From positions 1-64,000 of the forward strand of contig CAZIYW010000009.1 in assembly GCA_964543525.1 (NCBI GenBank): DNA of 64,000 bases. The letters run 5' to 3'. The notes beneath the pieces are model-generated. The model made no database searches. It was not told the origin of the DNA and was given only the letters and a program-made list of their open reading frames with translations. This DNA is from CBDVBE01 sp964543525 (GTDB lineage Bacteria > Fibrobacterota > Chitinivibrionia > Chitinivibrionales > JANQEN01). The translations under genes and the position numbers were made by a program. The first letter of the stretch is position 1, and the number at the start of each line of letters is the position of its first letter. This document shows positions 53,679 to 60,878 of this stretch, piece by piece.

Positions 53679-54317
53679 TCACTTACTGCAGCTAAAAAGC
53701 CTGCTTTTTCCTGATGGTGTGTGAGACAGGGTTACGCTTGAAAAAACTGCCTCATAGGGCTTTGTGCCTGCTTTCGAAAATTCAAAGGCATCCTTAGACC
53801 CCATGGCAGCCATTCTAACATTAAAAAAAAATTTAACCAGGGGGCTGCGAGGTACTTCATGCTCCATGATGAGAACAGTGCCGTCCGGACGAACAACTCT
53901 TCTCATTTCCAGCAATGCAGTTTTCCTGTTCTGCCCTTTCAACTCATACAATGCGTGGGAACAGGTAACTACATTAAATGTGTTATCTGCAAAAGGAAGA
54001 CTGACCGCATTGCCTTCTATAAAATGACTCATTTCATGAGTATCTTTTTTCTTTGCCGCCCGAAGCATACCGCGTGAAAAGTCATAGCCGACTGTTAGGC
54101 CCTCAGGATAGAGCACCGAAAAAGCAAGAATAACGGAACCGGTTCCACAACAGATATCGAGGATTCGGGGTGACTGAACATTCTCCCAGGTTGCCGATTC
54201 AACAATATAATGCCGTGTACTTCCTTCGTCCTTTCGGGCATGCAGCCGAATGAACGTATCGTATACATGCGAAAAAAGATCGTAATATTGCCGTCTGCCG
54301 GATCTTGTTTTTGACAC
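53679..54317 (-). CDS. class I SAM-dependent methyltransferase (UbiE-like)
   Basis: A 212-residue Rossmann methyltransferase: motif I I-L-D-I-C-C-G-T-G-S near residue 51, motif II G-Y-D-F-S-R-G-M-L near 76, motif IV L-P-F-A-D-N-T-F-N-V-V near 108. The L-Y-D-L-F...Y-D start is like ubiquinone/menaquinone or arsenite methyltransferases. The last 15 residues (S-H-T-P-S-G-K) look atypical, and the C-terminus may be shortened. It lies 67 bp upstream of the PAS regulator on the same strand. Substrate unknown. Confidence 0.85.
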   Translation of the reverse strand: MSKTRSGRRQYYDLFSHVYDTFIRLHARKDEGSTRHYIVESATWENVQSPRILDICCGTGSVILAFSVLYPEGLTVGYDFSRGMLRAAKKKDTHEMSHFIEGNAVSLPFADNTFNVVTCSHALYELKGQNRKTALLEMRRVVRPDGTVLIMEHEVPRSPLVKFFFNVRMAAMGSKDAFEFSKAGTKPYEAVFSSVTLSHTPSGKSRLFSCSK

Positions 54318-55007
54318 AGTTAATTATTTCTTGTTAACGATTAACAAATCATCCTACTCTTCCTCGTCCTCGAATTGCTTAAAACAGGTTACTTTCCGAG
54401 GACAATGGACAAGGATGAGGAATAGGACGAATAATATTGATTCTTTAGTTATTATTAAACATATGTCTACTCAATAATTATGCCAACCATCTAATCGTGT
54501 AAACATTGCACAATAGTGGAAATAACAGATGATATAAAAACATTGTGTTGCAAATTTGCATCATTACCCATCGTGTTGTGTTGCATTCGTGCAATATGCG
54601 TCTCTTAAAATTGCCGTAAAAAACAAGAGCCGTTGCCCTGAAAAACAGGCATGGTAACCTGAATAATCCCCGGGTAAACGGCGTTCGTGTTTGATCACAA
54701 TTTGCACAATCCCTTATGGACAAAATAGCCATAATATGTTGATTTTATTATTAGTTATCGCAGAGAAAAAAAATGGCAGTATCGCTTTATAATACAAGAA
54801 TTGCCGTTAAGAAGGTATTACTCACCATTTCATATAAAGCACTATAGCGGATTAAAACGCGGATCAAACCACAGTACCATATCTCACCACACACCACAAA
54901 CACATAATGGCATACTTTTTGATTAATTCTAATAGTGCAGTATTTTGTTGCGAATTCTGAAAAAACTCAGACAGAGGAATAACATTGTTGACTTATAAAG
55001 GTTTTTT
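54318..55007. other. 690-bp intergenic region with dyads
   Basis: No supported gene. It holds an imperfect inverted repeat of a pyrimidine-rich tract (54351-54372 against about 54405-54432, roughly 15 of 19 matched) and two short dyads: TGCAAATTTGCA (12-bp perfect palindrome, about 54549-54560) and TTGCA-TTCG-TGCAA (about 54584-54597). These could be operators for the methyltransferase/PAS regulator side or the Fur side. A TGGCATACTTTTTGA sequence at about 54908 resembles a sigma-54 promoter but lacks the -12 GC. Confidence 0.4.
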
Positions 55008-55484
55008 ATGGAACTCAATTACAATAAGGACATCGAAAGCTTTAATCGTTTTTTAAGAAATAAAGGATATAAATTAACCAGTCAGCGTATTGCTGTTCTT
55101 AAACAGGTTTTAAACACAGACACGCATTTTAACGCAGAAGAAATTTTTGATAAAGTACGGAACGGACGTCAACGAATAAGCAGAGCCACCGTATACAGAA
55201 CACTGGAACAAATAGAAAAATGCAACCTGATAAGGAAACTGGAGTTGGGACAGAGCCGGGCATATTATGAGCAGCTTTCGGGTAAAACACAGCATGAGCA
55301 CATTTACTGTAAAGAATGCGGAAAAATAATTGAATTCTCCGATTCCATTCTCGAGGACAGAGTTAAAGAGATATCGGGACGGTATGATGTCGTAACAACG
55401 AATCACTCTTTTCAGATTTCCGGCATCTGCAGCGAGTGCAGTAAAAAGGCTGCTATGCGTGAGAAGATGGAATCGGTTCAGTAA
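55008..55484 (+). CDS. Fur-family metalloregulator
   Basis: A 158-residue Fur/PerR protein: winged helix with Y-K-L-T-S-Q-R-I-A-V-L and S-R-A-T-V-Y-R-T-L-E, then the dimer/metal domain H-E-H-I-Y-C-K-E-C-G-K and a second C-S-E-C pair that makes the structural zinc site. It could sense Fe(II), peroxide (PerR) or zinc; sequence by eye does not decide. It heads the plus-strand redox island and may control it. Confidence 0.93.
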   Translation: MELNYNKDIESFNRFLRNKGYKLTSQRIAVLKQVLNTDTHFNAEEIFDKVRNGRQRISRATVYRTLEQIEKCNLIRKLELGQSRAYYEQLSGKTQHEHIYCKECGKIIEFSDSILEDRVKEISGRYDVVTTNHSFQISGICSECSKKAAMREKMESVQ

Positions 55485-55567
55485 TCGAAACGCACTTGTT
55501 CAATGCCAGTGCCGATTCACTTTAATTAGAAGATAAAATTTGAAATAACCCAGGGAGGATCTGTTAT

Positions 55568-55852
55568 ATGTTTGAAGAGGATGAAGCGTACATAAGCAAT
55601 CTTGTACGACTTGAAAAAAACGCTGTAAAAAACGGGTATATACTTAACCCCGATAAAGAGCGGCTCAACAAAGTTGTAGGGCTTATGACAAGAAATTTCA
55701 GGGAGTTCGGGAAATACTACTGTCCCTGCAAACAGCATCATCCTCTTGATCCTGAAACAGATCCGCTTTGTCCCTGTGAAGAATTACACGAAGAGATCAC
55801 TGAAAACGGTCATTGTACCTGTAAAGTGTTTTATCGGAGAGAGGAGGTGTAG
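55568..55852 (+). CDS. ferredoxin-thioredoxin reductase catalytic (beta) chain-like protein
   Basis: A 94-residue protein with six cysteines in the FTR-beta pattern: C52-P-C54, C68-P-C70, C83-T-C85. In FTR these form a [4Fe-4S] cluster next to a redox disulfide that reduces thioredoxin with ferredoxin electrons. The region Y-Y-C-P-C-K and G-H-C-T-C-K fits. A ferredoxin (58459), thioredoxin (59016) and NADPH-type thioredoxin reductase (63219) lie in the same strand and cluster, so both electron routes to thioredoxin may exist. GGGAGG ribosome site upstream. It ends 3 bp before the next gene. Confidence 0.9.
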   Translation: MFEEDEAYISNLVRLEKNAVKNGYILNPDKERLNKVVGLMTRNFREFGKYYCPCKQHHPLDPETDPLCPCEELHEEITENGHCTCKVFYRREEV

Positions 55853-55855
55853 CGT

Positions 55856-56071
55856 ATGCCCGGAGGAGACGGAACAGGACCGATGGGTCAGGGAGCGGGA
55901 AGAGGAAGAATGTCGGGTGCCGGCAGAGGCCGAATGGGCGGTCAATTCGCTGCAGGCCCCGGCGGATACTGTAAATGCCCCAGGTGTGGAAATAGTATCC
56001 CACACTCAAGGGCGCAACCCTGCAGTATGACACAGTGCCCGAAATGCGGCACACCCATGACAAGAGGATAA
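55856..56071 (+). CDS. small Gly-rich DUF5320-type protein with zinc-ribbon-like Cys pairs
   Basis: A 71-residue protein starting M-P-G-G-D-G-T-G-P-M-G-Q-G, the start typical of the DUF5320 group, followed by R-G-R-M repeats and two C-x-x-C pairs (C-P-R-C and C-P-K-C, plus C-K-C and C-S) that should bind zinc. Role unknown; the group is common beside NifX/ORP genes in anaerobes. It begins 3 bp after the FTR-like gene. Confidence 0.8.
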   Translation: MPGGDGTGPMGQGAGRGRMSGAGRGRMGGQFAAGPGGYCKCPRCGNSIPHSRAQPCSMTQCPKCGTPMTRG

Positions 56072-56105
56072 AATTTATTAATGTGATAAACAAAGGAGGT
56101 TTGGT

Positions 56106-56516
56106 ATGCCAGGTGGAGACGGAACAGGCCCTGGAGGAATGGGTCCAATGACAGGAAGGGCAGCGGGTTTCTGCGCAGGATACCCGATGCCGGGTTACGC
56201 GAATCCTGTTTTCGGAAGAGGATACGGATTCGGTCGAGGTTTTGGCCGGGGATTCGGCCGCGGCGGCGGCTGGGGACGACGTAACTGGTACTATGCCACC
56301 GGATTAACCGGATGGCAGCGCGCGGCTTACGGGTATCCGGCCGGTCAGTATGGCTGGGGAACGCCTGGTTACAGTATACCCTACACTGTACCGGCTTCTC
56401 CTAACAAAGATCAGGAGCTTGATATGCTCAAGAGGCAGGCAGAGTATCTGGAAGACACTCTTGAGGGAATTAACAAGCGTATCAATGAATTAGGGAAAGA
56501 GGAGGAGAAGAAGTAA
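56106..56516 (+). CDS. DUF5320 protein with C-terminal coiled coil
   Basis: A 136-residue protein: M-P-G-G-D-G-T-G-P-G-G-M-G-P-M-T-G-R-A-A-G-F-C start, a Gly/Phe/Arg-rich middle (G-F-G-R-G repeats), an aromatic segment (W-Y-Y-A-T-G-L-T-G-W-Q-R) and a C-terminal coiled coil (about 100-133: Q-E-L-D-M-L-K-R-Q-A-E-Y-L-E). The same type of coiled coil occurs in the NifX-ferredoxin fusion that follows, so the two may assemble through it. Strong GGAGG upstream. Function unknown. Confidence 0.82.
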   Translation: MPGGDGTGPGGMGPMTGRAAGFCAGYPMPGYANPVFGRGYGFGRGFGRGFGRGGGWGRRNWYYATGLTGWQRAAYGYPAGQYGWGTPGYSIPYTVPASPNKDQELDMLKRQAEYLEDTLEGINKRINELGKEEEKK

Positions 56517-56533
56517 CCCCTGTGTGAGCCATG

Positions 56534-56557
56534 CCGGGAGGAGTTAACTCCTCCCGG
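56534..56557 (+). terminator. strong hairpin between DUF5320 and NifX-fusion genes
   Basis: A perfect 10-bp stem (CCGGGAGGAG/CTCCTCCCGG) with a TTAA loop, 18 bp after the DUF5320 stop. No U run follows, so it more likely limits read-through or protects or processes the mRNA than acts as a full terminator. Confidence 0.6.
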
Positions 56558-56622
56558 TATGCTTTACAGGACAACACATTCCAAACGACGTCGCATTTGT
56601 TGTTTAACAAAGGAAAAACAAG

Positions 56623-57564
56623 ATGAAAATAGCCGTTGCATCAACGGGCCCGGATCTTTCCGGTACCGTAGAAACCCGTTTCGGCAGGTGTGCCTTTTTT
56701 ATTATTCTGGATCCGGAAACCATGGAATTTGAGGCAGTGGAAAATCCGAATATTACACTCGGCGGCGGCGCAGGTATTCAGTCTGCGCAGATGATGTCGC
56801 AAAAAGGCGTCCGAACCGTACTCACCGGTAACTGCGGCCCGAATGCATTTCGGACGTTCGGCGCTGCCGGCATTCAGGTTATTACCGGTGTGAACGGCAT
56901 TGTGCGAGATGTGGTCGAGCAGTTTAAAAAAGGCGCTTTCAACTATGCAGACGGGCCGAATGTATCCAGTCATTTCGGTATGGGAGCACCGGCAGATCAA
57001 ACGGAATCGTCAGATAATTCTTTTCAAGCGGGAGGCGAAATGCCACAAGGTATGGGAGGCGGTTTTGGTATGGGCAGAGGTATGGGCCGCGGCATGGGCG
57101 GCGGTGGAGGTATGGGTCGCGGCATGGGCCAGGGTATGGGTAAAGGCATGGGACGCGGCATGGGGAGAGGTATGGGGAGAGGTATGGGAACCGGTATTCC
57201 GGAGGATTTCCAACAGACCCCGCCGTTTAATCCCGGTTATACACAGCCGGCTGCCGGTGCAGTAAATCCTGAACAGGAACTTGCTATGCTGAGGGACCGG
57301 ACCAGGGTAATGGAAGCTCAATTGAATGAAATCAATGCTCGAATACGGGAACTGGATACGGGCGGCACACCAATGCACCTTATCGCCGGTGTAGATACGG
57401 AAAAGTGCAACGGGTGCAGCAAATGTCTTTCAGCATGCCCTGTAAACGCAGTTGCTGTGGTAGAAAAAAGCGCTCAGATTGACAGCGCGAAATGTACGGG
57501 CTGCGGCCAGTGCGTAATAGCGTGTCCTCGGGGTGCAATTTCCCTGGAAAAAACAGCCCGGTAA
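56623..57564 (+). CDS. NifX/ORP-type domain fused to coiled coil and 2[4Fe-4S] ferredoxin
   Basis: A 313-residue protein with four parts: NifX/ORP-fold domain (1-110; E-T-R-F-G-R-C-A near 17-24, T-G-N-C-G-P-N-A near 68-75), a Met/Gly/Arg-rich low-complexity linker (about 140-190, G-M-G-R repeats), a short coiled coil (about 214-245), and a C-terminal ferredoxin with two clusters (C262-x2-C-x2-C-x3-C-P and C291-x2-C-x2-C-x3-C-P). NifX-type proteins carry metal-sulfur clusters, so the ferredoxin part may pass electrons to the cluster being built or held. The Met-rich linker could bind copper; inference. It follows DUF5320 and the hairpin. Confidence 0.88.
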   Translation: MKIAVASTGPDLSGTVETRFGRCAFFIILDPETMEFEAVENPNITLGGGAGIQSAQMMSQKGVRTVLTGNCGPNAFRTFGAAGIQVITGVNGIVRDVVEQFKKGAFNYADGPNVSSHFGMGAPADQTESSDNSFQAGGEMPQGMGGGFGMGRGMGRGMGGGGGMGRGMGQGMGKGMGRGMGRGMGRGMGTGIPEDFQQTPPFNPGYTQPAAGAVNPEQELAMLRDRTRVMEAQLNEINARIRELDTGGTPMHLIAGVDTEKCNGCSKCLSACPVNAVAVVEKSAQIDSAKCTGCGQCVIACPRGAISLEKTAR

Positions 57565-57591
57565 CAGGAAAACGGCCTCAGTACATCCTAT

Positions 57592-58083
57592 ATGACTCAC
57601 AAAAAACCGAAACCGTCTTTTACTACAGCATTAGCCCAGAAGCCTTTGCTGCTTCGGATCTATCCGGATACCGTGTTACAGCAGGCGGCGGATAAGGTGT
57701 CTACCTTCGGGAAACCACTTCGAAGTTTTGCTGAAACCATGTACTCATTTATGGTGGAACATAACGGTATCGGGCTTGCAGCACCGCAGGTGGGTATCCT
57801 GTATCGCATAGTTACTATCGGTCTGCGGGATATTACCTGTTGTCTGATTAATCCGGAAATTGTATCTGCATCATTTGATTACGATACAAAGGAGGAAGGG
57901 TGTTTAAGCCTGCCGGATCAGACCTACACGGTAAAACGGAATATTCACATTGAAGTGCGCGCCAGAAATATTTACGGCGGAAAACTCCATTTTAAAGCCG
58001 AGCATTTATTTGCCCGAGTGATACAGCATGAAACAGATCATTTAAACGGTATTCTGATATGTGACAAAGGCAAAGCAGTCTGA
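57592..58083 (+). CDS. def: peptide deformylase
   Basis: A 163-residue PDF with all three motifs: G-I-G-L-A-A-P-Q-V-G near residue 57, E-G-C-L-S-L-P near 102 (Cys metal ligand) and Q-H-E-T-D-H-L-N-G near 144 (two His ligands and Glu). It removes formyl from new proteins. Its place inside a redox/Fe-S cluster rather than next to fmt suggests a second copy with a special role or a simple insertion. It lies 27 bp after the NifX fusion. Confidence 0.93.
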   Translation: MTHKKPKPSFTTALAQKPLLLRIYPDTVLQQAADKVSTFGKPLRSFAETMYSFMVEHNGIGLAAPQVGILYRIVTIGLRDITCCLINPEIVSASFDYDTKEEGCLSLPDQTYTVKRNIHIEVRARNIYGGKLHFKAEHLFARVIQHETDHLNGILICDKGKAV

Positions 58084-58092
58084 TCATTTTAA

Positions 58093-58116
58093 GGTATCCG
58101 GTATACTACCGGTACC
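58093..58116 (+). promoter_or_regulatory. hairpin between def and the first FmdB gene
   Basis: GGTATCCGGTA pairs with TACCGGTACC (ten pairs with a single-base bulge) around a TAC loop. There is no U run; it is probably an mRNA stability or processing element. Confidence 0.4.
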
Positions 58117-58140
58117 ACTATAAGGAGGAATACGAAGTAT

Positions 58141-58407
58141 ATGCCAACATACGAATATGAATGCAATGCCTGTAAAAAGCATTTTGAAAAATTCCAGAAT
58201 ATGAGTGATGAGCCGGTTACACAGTGTCCTGAATGCGGTGGACCGGTAACCCGTTGTATAGGAACCGGAGGCGGAATGATTTTAAAAGGCGGCGGCTTTT
58301 ACAGAAATGACTATAGACGACAGACTGAACCACGAACCCGGTGCGGAAGAGACACTACCTGTTGCGGCCGGGATGTGCCGTGTGACAGTCCTCCGTGCAG
58401 TAAATAA
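58141..58407 (+). CDS. FmdB-family zinc-ribbon protein, copy 1
   Basis: An 88-residue protein: M-P-T-Y-E-Y-E-C-x-A-C-K-K-H-F-E-K at the start, then C-P-E-C-G-G, which form one zinc ribbon. A C-terminal tail has four more Cys (T-C-C-G...C-D-S-P-P-C) and may hold a second metal. FmdB proteins are often linked to regulation of formamidase/methylamidase or to nucleic acid binding; the real role is open. It has a GGAGG site. Confidence 0.9.
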   Translation: MPTYEYECNACKKHFEKFQNMSDEPVTQCPECGGPVTRCIGTGGGMILKGGGFYRNDYRRQTEPRTRCGRDTTCCGRDVPCDSPPCSK

Positions 58408-58458
58408 TCAAATGGGAACGAACACAGGTTACTATACCAATGTAAGGAGGCTTTTATA

Positions 58459-58629
58459 ATGGCGGTAACGGTAAATGTTGATAATTGTACCGGGTGCGGA
58501 AGTTGTGTAGAAGCATGCCCGGTCGAAGCAATAACTGTTGAGAATGAAAAGGCTGTTATCAATGATGACACATGTGTGGAATGCGGTGCGTGTATTGATG
58601 AATGCAAGCATGATGCTTTATCACTGTAA
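58459..58629 (+). CDS. 2[4Fe-4S] ferredoxin
   Basis: A 56-residue clostridial-type ferredoxin: two C-x2-C-x2-C-x3-C-P/K motifs (C-T-G-C-G-S-C-V-E-A-C-P and C-V-E-C-G-A-C-I-D-E-C-K). The second motif ends C-K instead of C-P. It carries low-potential electrons, for example to the FTR-like protein or the cluster-holding ATPases. It has AAGGAGG 8 nt upstream. Confidence 0.95.
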   Translation: MAVTVNVDNCTGCGSCVEACPVEAITVENEKAVINDDTCVECGACIDECKHDALSL

Positions 58630-58759
58630 ACGGTATGCATGGTATACCGATAATTTCATTTGTCGCCGGCTTCAAACTTTTTATAGCATACTGAAGAACA
58701 AATATAACGACAATGTATTACCATAGTATTTTTTAACCAGAACACGACAGGGGTAATTA

Positions 58760-58975
58760 GTGAAAACCATTTCTGCCGAGCAGGTGACAACCGGTTATCA
58801 TCCCCGGGGGTACAGAATTGACAAAACGGCATCGCCGATAAATCGCTATACGCAGTGGGAAATTGATTCGAATAACAACTGGCTAAAACCAAAGCCGGTC
58901 TGTTTCCAAGCTCTCCCTGCGGACGGCTGGGTACCTGTCGAAAGGTTCGACTGGGATGCTGTGGAAAACAAATGA
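58760..58975 (+). CDS. small hypothetical protein
   Basis: A 71-residue soluble protein from a GTG start, with Trp-rich segments (N-N-W-L-K-P-K-P, D-G-W-V-P-V-E-R-F-D-W-D-A). No family recognised. It sits between the ferredoxin and thioredoxin genes on the same strand. The gap before it (130 bp) is larger than elsewhere in the cluster. Confidence 0.55.
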   Translation: MKTISAEQVTTGYHPRGYRIDKTASPINRYTQWEIDSNNNWLKPKPVCFQALPADGWVPVERFDWDAVENK

Positions 58976-59015
58976 GCCGCCGGAGTAATAACCATCATGC
59001 AACAGGAGCTGCGAT

Positions 59016-59327
59016 ATGATAGAAACTGTCTCTGATGTTACTTTCAAGTCCGAGGTTCTTGCCTCGGATATTCCCGTACTGGTTGACTTCTGGGCCCCCT
59101 GGTGCGGCCCGTGTAAAATGGTCACCCCCATACTGCAAAGAATACACGAAAAGGCCGGTGACCGGGTTAAAATTGTAAAACTGAATGTTGATGAGAACCC
59201 CATAACCGCCGGTAAATTCAGCATCACGGCAATACCAACTGTCATGCTGTTTAAAAACGGCGCTCTCGAAAAGCAGTTTGTCGGTGTACAGCCGGAAAGT
59301 GTCTACCTGGAAGCAATAGAGCTATAA
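59016..59327 (+). CDS. trxA: thioredoxin
   Basis: A 103-residue thioredoxin with W-A-P-W-C-G-P-C-K-M near residues 27-36, the buried Asp (L-V-D-F), cis-Pro in A-I-P-T-V, and the final G-V-Q/G segment. It reduces protein disulfides. Its reductants could be the FTR-like protein at 55568 and the thioredoxin reductase at 63219. Confidence 0.96.
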   Translation: MIETVSDVTFKSEVLASDIPVLVDFWAPWCGPCKMVTPILQRIHEKAGDRVKIVKLNVDENPITAGKFSITAIPTVMLFKNGALEKQFVGVQPESVYLEAIEL

Positions 59328-59344
59328 AATGGAGGTGTTGTGTC

Positions 59345-59533
59345 ATGCCTATTTATGAATATACGTGTCAGAAATGCGGCAGGGAGTTCGAGGAGCTTGT
59401 TTCAGTCTCCGCAGAAAAAAATCCCCCATGTCCTTCATGCAATTCAGAGGACACAGAAAAGAGGCTCTCTGCTATTGGTAGTACAAGCGGTGCAGGCGGC
59501 AATGCATCATGCAGCAGTTCACGGTTTACCTGA
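59345..59533 (+). CDS. FmdB-family zinc-ribbon protein, copy 2
   Basis: A 62-residue protein: M-P-I-Y-E-Y-T-C-Q-K-C-G-R-E-F-E-E and C-P-S-C-N make a four-Cys zinc ribbon, followed by a Gly/Ser-rich tail with a further Cys. Shorter than copy 1 and only about one third alike beyond the ribbon. It follows trxA by 17 bp. Confidence 0.88.
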   Translation: MPIYEYTCQKCGREFEELVSVSAEKNPPCPSCNSEDTEKRLSAIGSTSGAGGNASCSSSRFT

Positions 59534-59600
59534 GCTACGTAGGACAGGGGGAATCGGTCAGATTCCAATACTAACATTTTTCAAACGGGGAGATAAAAAA

Positions 59601-59900
59601 ATGGCAATAATGGAGATAAGCGTTGTACCGATTGGAACAGAAACACCGTCAGTGAGTAAATATATTGCTTCTGCTCTTTCGGAACTTGAAAAAGAGGAAG
59701 GGGTGGCATACAGACTAACCCCTATGGCAACAATCGTCGAAGCAAAAAATATAAAAAAGCTCTTTTCCATTGCAGAAAAGATGCATGCTTGTGTAGTAGA
59801 TAAAGGTGCTAAGAGAGTATTTATGGTTTTAAAAATTGATGACCGGCACGATAAAAAATTAACAATGGAAGGCAAAATCGAGTCGGTCAAAAAAAAGTAA
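59601..59900 (+). CDS. MTH1187/YkoF-type thiamine-binding domain protein
   Basis: A 99-residue ferredoxin-like fold protein of the MTH1187 family: M-A-I-M-E-I-S-V-V-P-I-G-T-E-T-P-S-V-S-K-Y-I at the start and R-L-T-P-M-A-T-I-V-E-A near residue 53. The family binds thiamine-like ligands and is of unclear role. The ATG at 59601 is chosen; the longer frame upstream overlaps the FmdB gene and is a shadow. Confidence 0.88.
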   Translation: MAIMEISVVPIGTETPSVSKYIASALSELEKEEGVAYRLTPMATIVEAKNIKKLFSIAEKMHACVVDKGAKRVFMVLKIDDRHDKKLTMEGKIESVKKK

Positions 59901-59989
59901 ACCCGAATCATATGATTTTTAATGCGAGAAACACACAGCAGCAAACGAGTAATTAACAGGACTTTGAAAAACAATGAAAGGAAAAACCG

Positions 59990-60853
59990 ATGCAGATAGC
60001 TGTTGCAAGCGGGAAAGGCGGCACCGGTAAAACAACAATCGCATCGAATCTGGCGCATGTTGTTTCACAGAAGGGGAAGCGGGTTAAATACCTTGACTGT
60101 GATGTAGAGGAGCCGAACGGACACCTTTTCCTGAACCCCGTAATTCAAAACAGAGGAACGGTCGGCCTACCGGTACCTGAAGTCTATGAGCCGGATTGTA
60201 CCGCCTGCGGGCTCTGTGCACAGATCTGTCAGTTCAAGGCTATAGCAGCACTTGCTGAAAAGATTCTTATATTTCAGGAGCTGTGTCACGGATGCGGCGG
60301 GTGTATGGCTGTCTGTCCGGAGCATGCCATCAGTGAAAAAAGCAGGGAAGTCGGTGTTGTCGAAATCGGTAAGGCCTCATCAATACAGTTCGTTCACGGC
60401 AAACTTCGCATCGGTGAAGCCATGAGCCCGCCGTTGATACGGGAGGTAAAAAAGGAAATTAATCCCGGGGAGATAAATATTATTGATGTACCGCCCGGCA
60501 CCTCCTGCCCGGTTATTACGGCTATTAACGATGCAGACTTTGTAATACTGGTAACTGAGCCCACCCCGTTCGGGTTGCATGACCTCAGTCTGGCACTTGA
60601 TATGGTTAACAAGCTGAAGCTGCCCCACGGCGTTGTAGTGAACCGGCATGAAGATGATAATTTGCGGGCACGTATATTCTGCAATGAGCGAAGCGTACCA
60701 ATACTTATTGAGGTACCGGATGATCGGCGTGTGGCTGAGGCATACTCAAAGGGACAACTGGCATCCGTCGCGGTGCCGGATTTCAGCGCCTACTTTACAA
60801 CCCTCTGGGAAAAGATTCAGGAATTTATAAAAAACAACCGTAACAAAGAATAA
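59990..60853 (+). CDS. MinD/Mrp-type P-loop ATPase with inserted ferredoxin, copy 1
   Basis: A 287-residue ATPase: deviant Walker A G-K-G-G-T-G-K-T-T near residue 8, then D-C-D-V-E-E-P-N-G near 38, an inserted 2[4Fe-4S] domain (C-T-A-C-G-L-C-A-Q-I-C near 65 and C-H-G-C-G-G-C-M-A-V-C-P near 98), and D-V-P-P-G-T-S-C-P-V near 160. In the ORP cluster of sulfate reducers a pair of such ATPases is conserved; they may load metal-sulfur clusters with ATP. It forms a pair with the next gene (25 bp apart). Confidence 0.93.
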   Translation: MQIAVASGKGGTGKTTIASNLAHVVSQKGKRVKYLDCDVEEPNGHLFLNPVIQNRGTVGLPVPEVYEPDCTACGLCAQICQFKAIAALAEKILIFQELCHGCGGCMAVCPEHAISEKSREVGVVEIGKASSIQFVHGKLRIGEAMSPPLIREVKKEINPGEINIIDVPPGTSCPVITAINDADFVILVTEPTPFGLHDLSLALDMVNKLKLPHGVVVNRHEDDNLRARIFCNERSVPILIEVPDDRRVAEAYSKGQLASVAVPDFSAYFTTLWEKIQEFIKNNRNKE

Positions 60854-60878
60854 TCACGGGACAAAAGGAATAGAAGCT

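Noticed and set aside
54478..54732. 84-codon minus-strand ORF in the large gap
   Set aside because: Low-complexity, Cys/Phe/Leu-rich translation without a ribosome site or known pattern.
54905..54922. Sigma-54-like promoter upstream of fur
   Set aside because: The -24 TGGCA fits, but the -12 GC is missing, so it is not called.
57060..57190. Repetitive GGTATGGGC-type DNA that looks like a repeat array
   Set aside because: It is coding sequence for the Gly-Met-Arg linker; there are no spacers, so it is not a CRISPR array.
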